64,000 nucleotides of DNA from positions 1,169,364-1,233,363 of the forward strand of contig NZ_LKKK01000001.1 in the NCBI RefSeq assembly GCF_001446935.1. The letters are read 5' to 3'. The position numbers were made by a program, and so were the translations under genes. Each line of letters begins with the position of its first letter. Within the stretch, counting starts at the first letter, position 1. Source of the stretch: Pseudomonas sp. TTU2014-080ASC (lineage in GTDB: Bacteria; Pseudomonadota; Gammaproteobacteria; Pseudomonadales; Pseudomonadaceae). Shown one piece after another: positions 55,465-64,000 of the stretch. The notes beneath the pieces were generated by a model. That model had not been told where the DNA came from, ran no database searches, and was given only the letters and a program-made list of their open reading frames with translations.

Positions 55465-56742
55465 TTACTTTTCCAGAATCGCAGTCACACCTTGGCCGCC
55501 AGCTGCACAAATGGAGATCAAACCGCGACCTTGTTCCGCCACGGAAAGTAGCTTGGCCAGGTTCGCGACGATCCGACCACCGGTCGCCGCAAACGGGTGT
55601 CCTGCCGCCAGCGAGCTGCCTTTCACGTTCAGTTTGCTGCGGTCAATAGAGCCCAGCGGCGCATTGAGGCCCAAACGAGTTTTGCAGTATTCGGCGTCTT
55701 CCCACGCTTTGAGGGTGCACAACACCTGGGCGGCAAAGGCTTCATGAATTTCGTAGTAATCGAAATCCTGCAGCGTCAGGTTGTTACGGGCCAGCAGTCG
55801 CGGCACCGCATAGACCGGGGCCATCAGCAGCCCTTCCTTGCCGCTGACAAAATCCACCGCAGCGGCTTCGCCGTCTTTCCAATACGCCAGAATCGGCAAG
55901 CCACGGGCCTTGGCCCACTCCTCCGATGCCAGCAGCACCACAGAGGCACCATCTGTCAGCGGTGTTGAGTTGGCAGGCGTCAGGGTTCCCTGGGCGCTGC
56001 GGTCAAAGCAGGGGTTGAGCGTGGCAAGTTTTTCCAGGCTGATATCTGCGCGCAGGTTCTGATCGCGGGTCAGGCCCAGATAAGGCGTCAGCAGGTCATC
56101 GTGCCAGCCTTCAGCATAAGACGCGGCTAGTTTCTGGTGGCTGGCAAAGGCTAACTGGTCCTGCTCATCACGTGGGATGCCCCAGGTTTTCGCCATCAGC
56201 TCACAATGTTCGCCCATAGACAGCCCGGTACGCGGCTCACCATTGCGCGGAATGGCCGGTGCCAGATGCTTTGGACGAATTTTCAGCAGAGTCTTGACCT
56301 TGTCTGCTGTGGTCTTGCCGCGATTGGCTTCAAGCAAAATCCGGCGCAAACCTTCATTCACCCCAATCGGCGCATCGGATGTGGTGTCCACACCGCCCGC
56401 CACACCACACTCAATCTGGCCGAGTGCGATCTTGTTAGCCACCAGCAGAGCGGCCTCCAACCCAGTTCCGCAGGCTTGCTGAATGTCGTAGGCCGGTGTT
56501 TCAGGAGCAAGACGCGTGCTGAGTACCGTTTCGCGGGTCAGGTTGAAGTCCCGTGAGTGCTTGAGCACAGCGCCGGCGACCACTTCACCGAGGCGCTCAC
56601 CATGCAGGTTGAAACGCTCAACCAGGCCATCCAGTGCACTGGTGAGCATTTCCTGATTGCTCGCCGTGGCATAGACGGTATTTGAGCGGGCAAACGGAAT
56701 ACGGTTTCCCCCGACGATGGCAACACGGCGCAACTGGCTCAT
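55465..56742 (-). CDS. Acetyl-CoA C-acyltransferase (thiolase, FadI-like)
   Basis: A 425-residue thiolase cleaving 3-ketoacyl-CoA or joining acyl-CoAs. Catalytic residues: Cys91 (IQQACGTGLEA), His in YEIHEAFA, His in AAGHPFAATGG, and Cys in ICAAGGQG. The long loop domain and the N-terminus RRVAIVGGNRIPFARSNT place it near FadI rather than PhaA. AAGGAG precedes the ATG at 56742. It is divergent from the FabG-like gene, a pair conserved in pseudomonads, suggesting a shared fatty-acid role. Confidence 0.94.
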   Translation of the reverse strand: MSQLRRVAIVGGNRIPFARSNTVYATASNQEMLTSALDGLVERFNLHGERLGEVVAGAVLKHSRDFNLTRETVLSTRLAPETPAYDIQQACGTGLEAALLVANKIALGQIECGVAGGVDTTSDAPIGVNEGLRRILLEANRGKTTADKVKTLLKIRPKHLAPAIPRNGEPRTGLSMGEHCELMAKTWGIPRDEQDQLAFASHQKLAASYAEGWHDDLLTPYLGLTRDQNLRADISLEKLATLNPCFDRSAQGTLTPANSTPLTDGASVVLLASEEWAKARGLPILAYWKDGEAAAVDFVSGKEGLLMAPVYAVPRLLARNNLTLQDFDYYEIHEAFAAQVLCTLKAWEDAEYCKTRLGLNAPLGSIDRSKLNVKGSSLAAGHPFAATGGRIVANLAKLLSVAEQGRGLISICAAGGQGVTAILEK

Positions 56743-56899
56743 GAACAACTCCTTTGTTGAATGGTAGGTGACACAGGCTAACGCCTGATTGCAGCGTCGC
56801 ATTGGCCGCCATGCCAACACTGCATGACGGCCGGTCAATTGCGTATTTCTATGGTCTGCGTAGAGTTATGGCAAATTTTAAGTACTCTCAGGTGCCATT

Positions 56900-58255
56900 A
56901 TGTCTGACCGTTACCTCGCCTTCGCCAACTCCAACGCCGGCCGTCGACTGGTCAACGCCCTTGGTTTACCTGCTCCGCTACACCTTGAACGCTGGGTTGC
57001 CGGAAGCAGCCACCCGCTGGAAGGGGCTCTGCTTATAGGCGGCGCAGGCTCAATGGCTACGGCCGTTCTTGGCTTTGCACACAAGCTAAACAAGACCATT
57101 TTTACTGCTGCTGACAACCAGGGCGATGTACCTGGCTGGAACGGCGAGCAGGATGGCAAGCTCAAGGCGCTGGTTTTCGATGCCAGCCACTTGACCCGTT
57201 TTGAACAGCTGATCGAATTACGCAACTTCTTCCAGCCCGCCCTGAAAAACCTAAGTACCTGCCCCCGCGTAGTGGTGCTGGGACGCGCCCCGGAGAGTCT
57301 GGATGACCCGATCGCCGCCAGCGTACAGCGCTCACTGGAGGGTTTCACCCGTTCACTCGGCAAAGAAATCCGCCGAGGTGGCGCAGTGCAGCTGCTGTAT
57401 GTAGCGCCAGACGCAGAAGATCAGTTGGAGGGCGCGCTGCGCTTCTTCCTCTCTGCCAAGAGTGCGTATGTATCCGGGCAGGTGCTGCGTCTGTCGGCCT
57501 GTTCGACACACGTCAGTGATTGGACACGTCCTCTGGCCGGAAAGAAGGCGCTGGTAACCGGCGCCTCCCGAGGCATCGGCGCCGCCATTGCCGAAGTGCT
57601 CGCCCGTGACGGGGCTGATGTGGTGCTGCTGGATGTACCTGCCGCCAAAGACGCACTGGACGCCCTCGCCTCACGCCTCGGCGGTCGCGGACTGGCGCTG
57701 GATATCTGTGCACAGGACGCGGCTCAGCAGCTGATTGAAGCACTGCCACAAGGCTTGGATATTGTCGTGCATAACGCCGGCATCACCCGCGACAAGACGC
57801 TGGCGAAAATGAGCGAAGACTTCTGGAACTCGGTCATTAACGTCAACCTCAATGCGCCGCAAGAGCTGACTCAGGCGCTGCTCGAAAACGGCAAGCTGCA
57901 TGACAATGCCCGCGTGGTGCTGATCGCCTCCATCAGCGGTATTGCCGGGAACATGGGGCAGACCAACTATGCCGTGAGTAAAGCGGGCGTGATCGGTCTG
58001 GCCCAAGCCTGGGCACCGGCCCTGGCCGAGCGCGGCATCAGCATCAATGCGGTCGCACCGGGCTTTATCGAAACCCAGATGACCGCCGCCATCCCGCTGA
58101 CCATCCGCGAAGCCGGGCGACGCATGAACTCCATGGGCCAGGGCGGCCTGCCGCTGGATGTGGCAGAGGCCGTAGCGTGGTTCGCCCAACCGGGCTCAGG
58201 AGCAGTGAGCGGGCAGACTCTGCGCGTTTGTGGACAAAGCCTGCTGGGTGCCTGA
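56900..58255 (+). CDS. High-molecular-weight 3-oxoacyl-[ACP] reductase (FabG4-like)
   Basis: A 451-residue protein with two Rossmann-like halves. The N-terminal half (1-205) is a degenerate domain; the C-terminal half is a full SDR with TGASRGIGAAIAEVLA near residue 220, NAG in VVHNAGITRD, and catalytic Ser-Tyr-Lys in SISGIAGNMGQTNYAVSKAG. This matches the FabG4 group, which reduces longer-chain 3-ketoacyl-CoA/ACP with NADH. The divergent thiolase fits a shared beta-oxidation or chain-extension pathway. A ribosome binding site is not obvious. Confidence 0.92.
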   Translation: MSDRYLAFANSNAGRRLVNALGLPAPLHLERWVAGSSHPLEGALLIGGAGSMATAVLGFAHKLNKTIFTAADNQGDVPGWNGEQDGKLKALVFDASHLTRFEQLIELRNFFQPALKNLSTCPRVVVLGRAPESLDDPIAASVQRSLEGFTRSLGKEIRRGGAVQLLYVAPDAEDQLEGALRFFLSAKSAYVSGQVLRLSACSTHVSDWTRPLAGKKALVTGASRGIGAAIAEVLARDGADVVLLDVPAAKDALDALASRLGGRGLALDICAQDAAQQLIEALPQGLDIVVHNAGITRDKTLAKMSEDFWNSVINVNLNAPQELTQALLENGKLHDNARVVLIASISGIAGNMGQTNYAVSKAGVIGLAQAWAPALAERGISINAVAPGFIETQMTAAIPLTIREAGRRMNSMGQGGLPLDVAEAVAWFAQPGSGAVSGQTLRVCGQSLLGA

Positions 58256-58273
58256 CGGGCAAATCGCAGGCAC

Positions 58274-58297
58274 AAAAAAGCCCGCCGAAGCGGGCTT
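58274..58297 (-). terminator. Intrinsic terminator of the giant adhesin gene
   Basis: The stem AAGCCCGC-CGAA-GCGGGCTT (58278-58285 with 58290-58297) is followed on the minus strand by T6. The plus strand has no U-tract, so it serves the leftward gene mainly. Confidence 0.75.
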
Positions 58298-58308
58298 AAG
58301 TACCAGAT

Positions 58309-58340
58309 CAGACGCTGCGAGCAAAGCCACGCAGCGTCTG
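58309..58340. repeat. 11-bp perfect inverted repeat at the end of the adhesin gene
   Basis: CAGACGCTGCG and CGCAGCGTCTG with a 10-nt spacer lie 7 bp past the adhesin stop and before its terminator. No U-tract follows; an mRNA-protecting hairpin is likely. Confidence 0.6.
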
Positions 58341-58346
58341 GTTCAG

Positions 58347-61300
58347 TTACACCATGATCTGGTTGTTCTGCAGTAGGGTCAGCAAGTCGGTCTGGGTGTC
58401 TGCCAAGGTTAGTATCTCGACAAACTTGGACTGATCGCCTGTACCGTCACGGTCAATACTGATCACCGTGTCGTTACCTTTCACCTCGACACTCAGGTAA
58501 TCCAGAATGCCTTTGGCAGAATGGTCCAGCTTCAGGCCATCCGAGTCCTGATAGAACGACACCGGGCCGCTGTAATCCAACAGACCACTGATATCAATCA
58601 GGTCGGCATTGGCATCCGTTGCGATGTTGCCAACGTGGAAGCCGTAGACCGTGTCATGCCCATTGCCGCCAGTCCCATCAGCGTTGTCCAGCAGGCGGTA
58701 CATCAAGGTGTCATTACCACCATTAGTTAGGTAGTACACATCGTTGCCACCACGGCCTTCGAACAAGTTGTTGGCTGCGTTATCAGTAAAAGTATCGGCC
58801 TGATCAGTACCAATCAGCCCCTCAATACTGATCAACTTGTCCTCACCTTGGCCTACGGCCACACCAGTGTGCAGGTTCGCGTTGATAGCATTGGTCGATT
58901 GGCTGTAATCCACCACGTCCATGCCACCGTCAGCACTCCAGCGCTGCGCGCCGTCGACGACCAGGTCCCAACCACCACCACCGCTGTAGGTGTCATTGCC
59001 TTCGGAGCCGAAGAAGGTATCGTTATAGCCGGTACCAACGATGCCTCCAGCACCGATTGTGTCGTTGCTGGCACCATCGCTCTCCGCAGTAAGCACATAA
59101 GCATCGTGCGCCTTTCCGGTGGTAAGTCCGCCCCAACTCTGGTTGACCGTACCATTGGTATAGCCACCCAGCTCTGCGACCGCGCCTACGTGGTTAGCAA
59201 CGCCGTTTTCAATCCTCAGCAACTGCACCGAGTAAGTTTCACTGGCCTCCAGACCAAAGAAACTTACAAGCGCCATGCTATTGCTGGAACCTGATGCCTG
59301 CGGGTTGATCAGCTGTGTAGCGACCAACTCACCCTTGGAGTTATAGAGCTTGACGGTATTGCTGTAGAACGTGTTGATGCCGTTCTTATCCAGAATACGG
59401 ATCTGCAAGCTGGTCCCGTCCGCGGCAATGTTGGTGTTTTTCACCAGCAAAGTCGGAGCAGCGTTATCCCGTGCAACTACATCACCGTCAGCTCCAGCCC
59501 GATACATCACCAGGTCCATGGAGCCGTCCCAGTCGTAGTCCAGAGCTACAGCGCCAGTAATATTGGCGAGCGGTGCATCTGTAAGCGCCTGCGCGGTTCC
59601 CGACCAAACACCATTGCCCTGGTTAAGGTACAGCGTTGGAGTACCGGCACTTCCCTGACGTGGAACCTCAATCACATCCATTTTACCGTCGTGGTTCCAG
59701 TCCACTGCCAGCGATGTACCGCCATCCATATTGTCGCCAAACCACAGCGCTTCCTGATCGGTAGCAAGCAGACCACCCGTACCATCATTCAGATAAATGC
59801 GGCTCTCATCGGAGTTCACCGCATTTTTTGCGCCACGGTTCAGGTACAGGTCAAGCCAGCCATCACCATTGAAGTCCGCCCAAGTCATGGAAATAGACAG
59901 GTTTCCATAATCGAGATACCCGTCGTTACGGAACACATCGGCGTAGTTCACATACTGACTGAATTCAGCACCATCGTTGTACATGATGGCTAGTCCACGA
60001 CCGAGGTTACCAATAGCAGTAGTACCGTTGTAATTAGAGTGAGCCGTGATATCCACTGTACCGTCGTTGTTCAGGTCAACCGCACCTACCTCATGCAAGA
60101 TTGCATGGTTCCAGGGCATCGCCCCACCTGGATGCCCTGCTGCACGCCCGGATGCCTGCTCATACGTCAGGTTGCCATTCTCGTTCTTGATGAAAGAGAT
60201 CGAGTCAGCTTCGGAGTCAGCCAGCACAAAGTCCAGATATCCATCACCCTGACGGTCATAGGCGATTGCACCGCCCAGATGGTTTAACGTCCCTTGATAC
60301 AAAGCCTTGGGCTGATAGGTACCATCCGCATTCTGCATCCAGTAAGCCGTATAGCCAGCATTGCCGTAGGAGCTGACCTGAGACATTACGTCAGCAAGGC
60401 CATCACGGTTTATATCCGCAAATACAGCGGAGTTAATGAAGCGCCCATAACCGGCTTCAATAACATTGGCTCCCGCCCCATTAGCAATCGTTGGCTGAGC
60501 CAGATAAACCGAGCTGTAGTCGGTCTGATTGTTGGCTGAATACACCCGCCCCGCGTTTGCCGTGTAAGCACCGGTCTCCGCCCTAGCACTCTGGAAAAAC
60601 GACCAAGAGCCATTCTGGTTAATCGTCACAGACGCCGCATTCAGCCCATAGCCTTCTGCATCCGTTGTGCCCCCCCAGGTCTGCTCAATCAGAGTGCTCC
60701 CGGCCTGGCCAGATGTCACACCAACACTGGTGGTGGCACTCATACCCGAGCGGTTACCAGCTTCATCCCACACGACAAAAGCCAGGTTATGAGCCCCGCC
60801 AGGCAAAGTCGTATCCAAGCTCCAGCTGCCATCAGCGTTGGCCTTGGCATAACCGATAACGGTATCCAACCCTTCCTGATAGGTGCCGTTGCCATTCACA
60901 TCACTCACCAGCGAGACAATTGCTCCAGCCTCCACGCGCCCGTACTTGGAACTGTCAAAGCTGAACACGGTGCTGCTGTTTACGATTTTTTCGACCTCAG
61001 GTGCAGCGGAGATTTTGTCCGGCGCATCCATGTCCACCACGACTCGGTAGCCAGCCTCATTGAAGCCAGTATCGGTGGAGACGTTCCCGGCATCGTCGAT
61101 TAAGCGCAGATGGTAGGTCGTGGTCGTACTACGGCTCACCTCAGGCAACTGATAGGTCCACTGAGCAGCTCCGTGGGAAATCAGGGTTGTCCAGCTACGA
61201 CCACCATCAAAGCTGATCTGTAGGTGCTCGTCCTGATTCAACAAACGGCTTAAGGTCCCCTGCAACGTGACAGTCTGATCCCGGGTAACCAAGTCATTAT

Positions 61301-64000
61301 TCTGACTGTACACACTGTCGCTAAAGGGGCTCTGCAGACCGTGTGTCGTATCTGTAGCCAAGCTATCCGAGCTGCTAAGCCCCAGTGTGACCGGACCCGC
61401 AGTGTCTATTTCCAGCGTTCGGCTAACGCTGTCGCCGACATTCGCAACAGTGTTAATGACCCGAGCCTGCAACTGATAGATGCCATCAGGCACTTGGATA
61501 TGCTGTAAATCAGCCGTCCATTTGGCGTCACTTACAGATGCGACCACCCAATTTTTGCCATCGAGACTAACTTCAACTCGCTCATCAGCTCCCAGTTCAC
61601 GATCCACAGAACCATGGACCAGCAAGGTGTTGTCGTTGGTGATGAAGTCACTGTTGCTAATACCATTGTCATCACTGATCGCTTCGATGCTGATCTTCGC
61701 TTCAGGGCTGCTGGTATTCACAACAACTACTTGTTCGGCTTGATTACCGAAGTTACCGAGCCTATCCACTACCCGGGCGATATAGGTGAACCGGCCGTTA
61801 TGTGAGGTCGGGTCGGACAACGACCAGGATGTATCAACCACCGAGGCAGTCATCCAGGTTTTTCCGCCATCATTCGACACCTGCACCTGTTCACCGGCAC
61901 GCAACTTCTCACTCAGCGTACCGCTGACTGTCAGGCTGGTATCGCTGGTGATGAAATCACCAACAACACCGGTGTCGTCGCTGATCGAAGTGATGGCGAT
62001 ATCTGCCAGATCGCTGACCGCCTGCACGTTAATCGCATGCTCGTTACTGAAGCCACTGGTGTTACCCGCAGCATCTGTGGCCGTCACACTGAATACATGT
62101 ATCCCAACAGGCAGGGCACTACCAGGCGTAAAGCTCCAAGCTCCGTTCTCATCGGCGTAAGTACTGCCAATTTCAATGCCCTTGTTATAGACACGGATCA
62201 AGGCTCCTGCCTCAGCGCCACTGCCTATGATTTCCGGGCAGTCATCATCAGTGTAATCACCATTACCGACAGGGCCGGTGTACCCACCTTGATCATCAAT
62301 CACCTGATCAATGTGCGGTACAGACGGCGGCGTCAGATCGCTCACAGTGGTGATGGTCTCAGGCCCGGTATTACCACTGGTGTCAGTCGCTGTCAGCTGC
62401 CCTTTTTCCCCTTCTGGCAGAGGATTAGGCTGGAACTGCCAATTACCGTTCGCATCCGTAACGGTTGTCATTGTTCCGCCATCAGGCTTGACCAACGTAA
62501 TAGTGCTGCCAGCCTCTGCCGAGCCCGTCAGCCCAGCCAGATTATTACTATCCACCACAGGTGCATCCGGCGCGATCAAGTCAGCCTTGCCTGTAGCCGT
62601 TTCACCACTGACGTTGCCGCTCGGGTCAGTCGCAGTGACCTTGCCTTCTTCGCCGTCAGTCAGCGGGTTCGGTTGCATCGCCCACTTGCCATTGGCGTCT
62701 GTCACAGTAGTAACGGTGCTGCCGTCCGGCTTGGTCAGGGTGATGGTGCTACCGGCTTCACCTGTACCGGTCAGACCACCCAGGTTGTTGCTCTCTACGA
62801 TCGGAGCATCCGGAGCAATCACATCGGAGCCACCGGTGTTCACCGGTTTACTGATGTTGCCAGCCTCGTCGGTCACGGTGACGTTGGCGCTTTCACCATC
62901 ATCCAGTGGGTTCGGCTGAATCAACCAATGACCGTTTTCATCAACGGTTGTCGTCAGTGTGCTGCCGTCCGGCAGTTTGACCACGATGGTGCCACCTGCC
63001 TCGGCACTACCGCCAAGACCGGTTTCGTTATTGGTCTCGATCACAGGTGCATCCGGCGCGATCAAGTCAGCCTTGCCTGTAGCCGTTTCACCACTGACGT
63101 TGCCGCTCGGGTCAGTCGCAGTGACCTTGCCTTCTTCGCCGTCAGTCAGCGGGTTCGGTTGCATCGCCCACTTGCCATTGGCGTCAGTCACGGTGGTAAC
63201 CGTGCTGCCGTCTGGCTTGGTCAGGGTGATGGTACTACCGGCTTCACCTGTACCGGTCAGGCCGCCCAGGTTGTTGCTCTCTACGATCGGAGCATCCGGA
63301 GCAATCACATCGGAGCCACCGGTGTTCACCGGTTTACTGATGTTGCCAGCCTCGTCGGTCACGGTGACGTTGGCGCTTTCACCATCATCCAGTGGGTTCG
63401 GCTGAATCAGCCAATGACCGTTTTCATCAACGGTTGTCGTCAGTGTGCTGCCGTCCGGCAGTTTGACCACGATGGTGCCACCTGCCTCGGCACTACCGCC
63501 AAGACCGGTTTCGTTATTGGTCTCGATCACCGGTGCATCCGGCGCGATCAGGTCAGCCTTGCCGGTAGCCGTTTCACCGCTGACGTTGCCGCTCGGGTCA
63601 GTCGCAGTGACCTTGCCTTCTTCGCCGTCAGCCAGTGGGTTCGGTTGCATCGCCCACTTGCCATTGGCGTCAGTCACGGTGGTAACCGTGCTGCCGTCTG
63701 GCTTGGTCAGGGTGATGGTGCTACCGACTTCACCTGTACCGGTCAGACCACCCAGGTTGTTGCTCTCAACAATCGGAGCATCCGGTGCGCTGAGGTCGGT
63801 CGTATCAGTTTCGGTCGGCTCACTGGTGTTGCCGTTTGGATCGGTGATGGTAACGCTACCCTTCTCGCCTTCGTCCAGCGGGTTCGGCTGGATTTCCCAG
63901 TGACCGTTCTCATCAACAATGGTGGTGACTGTCGATCCATCTGGACGCTCAACCACGATGGTGCCGCCAGCTTCACCACTACCGCCAAGGCCTGACTCGT
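58347..64000 (-). CDS. Giant type I-secreted adhesin, C-terminal part (5' end outside window)
   Basis: The frame is open through the right edge (about 1,883 residues seen), so the N-terminus, including any LapG-type retention region, is missing. Order from the edge: seven Ig-like repeats of about 81 residues (64000 to about 62330), an Ig-like domain with acidic DYTDDDCPE, three BapA-like Ig repeats (to about 61040), a further Ig-like unit, five FG-GAP/VCBS calcium repeats (DINRDGLAD, DLNNDGTVD, DFNGDGWLD, DWNHDGKMD, DYDWDGSMD; about 60440-59490), then RTX nonapeptide-like text (GTGYNDTFFGSEGNDTYSGGGG; about 59060-58650) and a type I secretion C-terminus. It should be exported by a TolC-type type I system and hold cells to surfaces; the exporter genes are not in the window. 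Confidence 0.92.
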   Translation of the reverse strand, partial: ESGLGGSGEAGGTIVVERPDGSTVTTIVDENGHWEIQPNPLDEGEKGSVTITDPNGNTSEPTETDTTDLSAPDAPIVESNNLGGLTGTGEVGSTITLTKPDGSTVTTVTDANGKWAMQPNPLADGEEGKVTATDPSGNVSGETATGKADLIAPDAPVIETNNETGLGGSAEAGGTIVVKLPDGSTLTTTVDENGHWLIQPNPLDDGESANVTVTDEAGNISKPVNTGGSDVIAPDAPIVESNNLGGLTGTGEAGSTITLTKPDGSTVTTVTDANGKWAMQPNPLTDGEEGKVTATDPSGNVSGETATGKADLIAPDAPVIETNNETGLGGSAEAGGTIVVKLPDGSTLTTTVDENGHWLIQPNPLDDGESANVTVTDEAGNISKPVNTGGSDVIAPDAPIVESNNLGGLTGTGEAGSTITLTKPDGSTVTTVTDANGKWAMQPNPLTDGEEGKVTATDPSGNVSGETATGKADLIAPDAPVVDSNNLAGLTGSAEAGSTITLVKPDGGTMTTVTDANGNWQFQPNPLPEGEKGQLTATDTSGNTGPETITTVSDLTPPSVPHIDQVIDDQGGYTGPVGNGDYTDDDCPEIIGSGAEAGALIRVYNKGIEIGSTYADENGAWSFTPGSALPVGIHVFSVTATDAAGNTSGFSNEHAINVQAVSDLADIAITSISDDTGVVGDFITSDTSLTVSGTLSEKLRAGEQVQVSNDGGKTWMTASVVDTSWSLSDPTSHNGRFTYIARVVDRLGNFGNQAEQVVVVNTSSPEAKISIEAISDDNGISNSDFITNDNTLLVHGSVDRELGADERVEVSLDGKNWVVASVSDAKWTADLQHIQVPDGIYQLQARVINTVANVGDSVSRTLEIDTAGPVTLGLSSSDSLATDTTHGLQSPFSDSVYSQNNDLVTRDQTVTLQGTLSRLLNQDEHLQISFDGGRSWTTLISHGAAQWTYQLPEVSRSTTTTYHLRLIDDAGNVSTDTGFNEAGYRVVVDMDAPDKISAAPEVEKIVNSSTVFSFDSSKYGRVEAGAIVSLVSDVNGNGTYQEGLDTVIGYAKANADGSWSLDTTLPGGAHNLAFVVWDEAGNRSGMSATTSVGVTSGQAGSTLIEQTWGGTTDAEGYGLNAASVTINQNGSWSFFQSARAETGAYTANAGRVYSANNQTDYSSVYLAQPTIANGAGANVIEAGYGRFINSAVFADINRDGLADVMSQVSSYGNAGYTAYWMQNADGTYQPKALYQGTLNHLGGAIAYDRQGDGYLDFVLADSEADSISFIKNENGNLTYEQASGRAAGHPGGAMPWNHAILHEVGAVDLNNDGTVDITAHSNYNGTTAIGNLGRGLAIMYNDGAEFSQYVNYADVFRNDGYLDYGNLSISMTWADFNGDGWLDLYLNRGAKNAVNSDESRIYLNDGTGGLLATDQEALWFGDNMDGGTSLAVDWNHDGKMDVIEVPRQGSAGTPTLYLNQGNGVWSGTAQALTDAPLANITGAVALDYDWDGSMDLVMYRAGADGDVVARDNAAPTLLVKNTNIAADGTSLQIRILDKNGINTFYSNTVKLYNSKGELVATQLINPQASGSSNSMALVSFFGLEASETYSVQLLRIENGVANHVGAVAELGGYTNGTVNQSWGGLTTGKAHDAYVLTAESDGASNDTIGAGGIVGTGYNDTFFGSEGNDTYSGGGGWDLVVDGAQRWSADGGMDVVDYSQSTNAINANLHTGVAVGQGEDKLISIEGLIGTDQADTFTDNAANNLFEGRGGNDVYYLTNGGNDTLMYRLLDNADGTGGNGHDTVYGFHVGNIATDANADLIDISGLLDYSGPVSFYQDSDGLKLDHSAKGILDYLSVEVKGNDTVISIDRDGTGDQSKFVEILTLADTQTDLLTLLQNNQIMV
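62330..64000 (-). repeat. Tandem Ig-like repeats with 486-bp A/B super-period
   Basis: Two Ig-like module types alternate: A (ETNNETGLGGSAEAGG...) and B (ESNNLGGLTGTGEAGS...), each about 243 bp, so the period is 486 bp. The same sites recur at 62581, 63067 and 63553. DNA identity between copies is very high, pointing to recent duplication or gene conversion. Confidence 0.9.

Noticed and set aside
62037..63995. Repetitive open frame opposite the adhesin repeats (652 codons)
   Set aside because: Its repeats only mirror the Ig-like repeats on the other strand; the minus-strand product has real domain signatures.
62330..64000. Regular DNA repeats that might suggest a CRISPR array or minisatellite
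   Set aside because: The period is 486 bp, the frame is preserved, and the translation gives Ig-like domains, so the repeats are protein-coding.

Overview
The window looks like a chromosomal segment of a Pseudomonas species (Gammaproteobacteria, moderate GC). The evidence is gene content and order: pilY1-pilE-ispH-fkpB-lspA-ileS-ribF-murJ, then rpsT, proB, obgE, rpmA-rplU and ispB, then ettA, morA, glyA, cstA, a PilZ protein and radA. As far as I recall this is colinear with the P. aeruginosa PA4554-PA4616 region, with some genes missing. The right third (cioAB, purine permease-trmA, thiolase/FabG, giant adhesin) comes from other places in that genome. The species cannot be named from the sequence. 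I see no tRNA, rRNA, IS element, prophage or CRISPR array.

Layout. 1-2.7 kb: end of a type IV pilus minor-pilin/tip cluster (PilY1 C-terminal part with a very long helical insertion; PilE). 2.7-10.1 kb: leftward housekeeping operon for isoprenoid, lipoprotein, flavin, Ile-tRNA and lipid II functions. 10.2-15.6 kb: ribosomal proteins S20, L27 and L21, ObgE, ProB, CreA and the ubiquinone side-chain synthase. 15.7-22.2 kb: a small probably iron-controlled protein, FklB, a YqhA membrane protein, a small CxxC protein flanked by two matching inverted DnaA-box pairs, a Lon-like protease and EttA. 22.5-28.7 kb: the c-di-GMP enzyme MorA, GlyA and an AprI/Inh-type protease inhibitor. 28.8-32.1 kb: the CstA-YbdD-YjiA module. 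32.7-42.4 kb: periplasmic MBL-fold protein, MapZ-like PilZ protein, RadA, two YdcH-type coiled-coil proteins (one behind an ANR promoter), MscL, a TerC-CBS protein, Fpr, RlmG and an MHS symporter. 42.5-46.6 kb: cyanide-insensitive quinol oxidase CioAB with a tiny overlapping DUF2474 gene and an ANR box upstream, then an MFS exporter. 46.8-58.3 kb: purine permease, TrmA, small periplasmic and membrane proteins, zinc metallopeptidase, RIO kinase, a LysR-regulated oxidoreductase, Ada, thiolase and a large FabG. 58.3-64 kb: the C-terminal 1.9 thousand residues of a repetitive type I-secreted adhesin, cut off by the window edge.

Two themes connect genes. Surface life: PilY1/PilE, MorA, MapZ and the adhesin all belong to surface sensing, c-di-GMP signalling and attachment. 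Oxygen: perfect ANR/FNR sites (TTGAT-N4-ATCAA) lie before cioA and before a cysteine-tailed YdcH protein. The items most worth a second look are the duplicated inverted DnaA-box element at 17.3 and 17.8 kb, the PilY1 helical insertion, the ANR promoter of the YdcH-type gene, the orphan AprI-like inhibitor, and the alternating A/B super-repeats and propeller of the adhesin.
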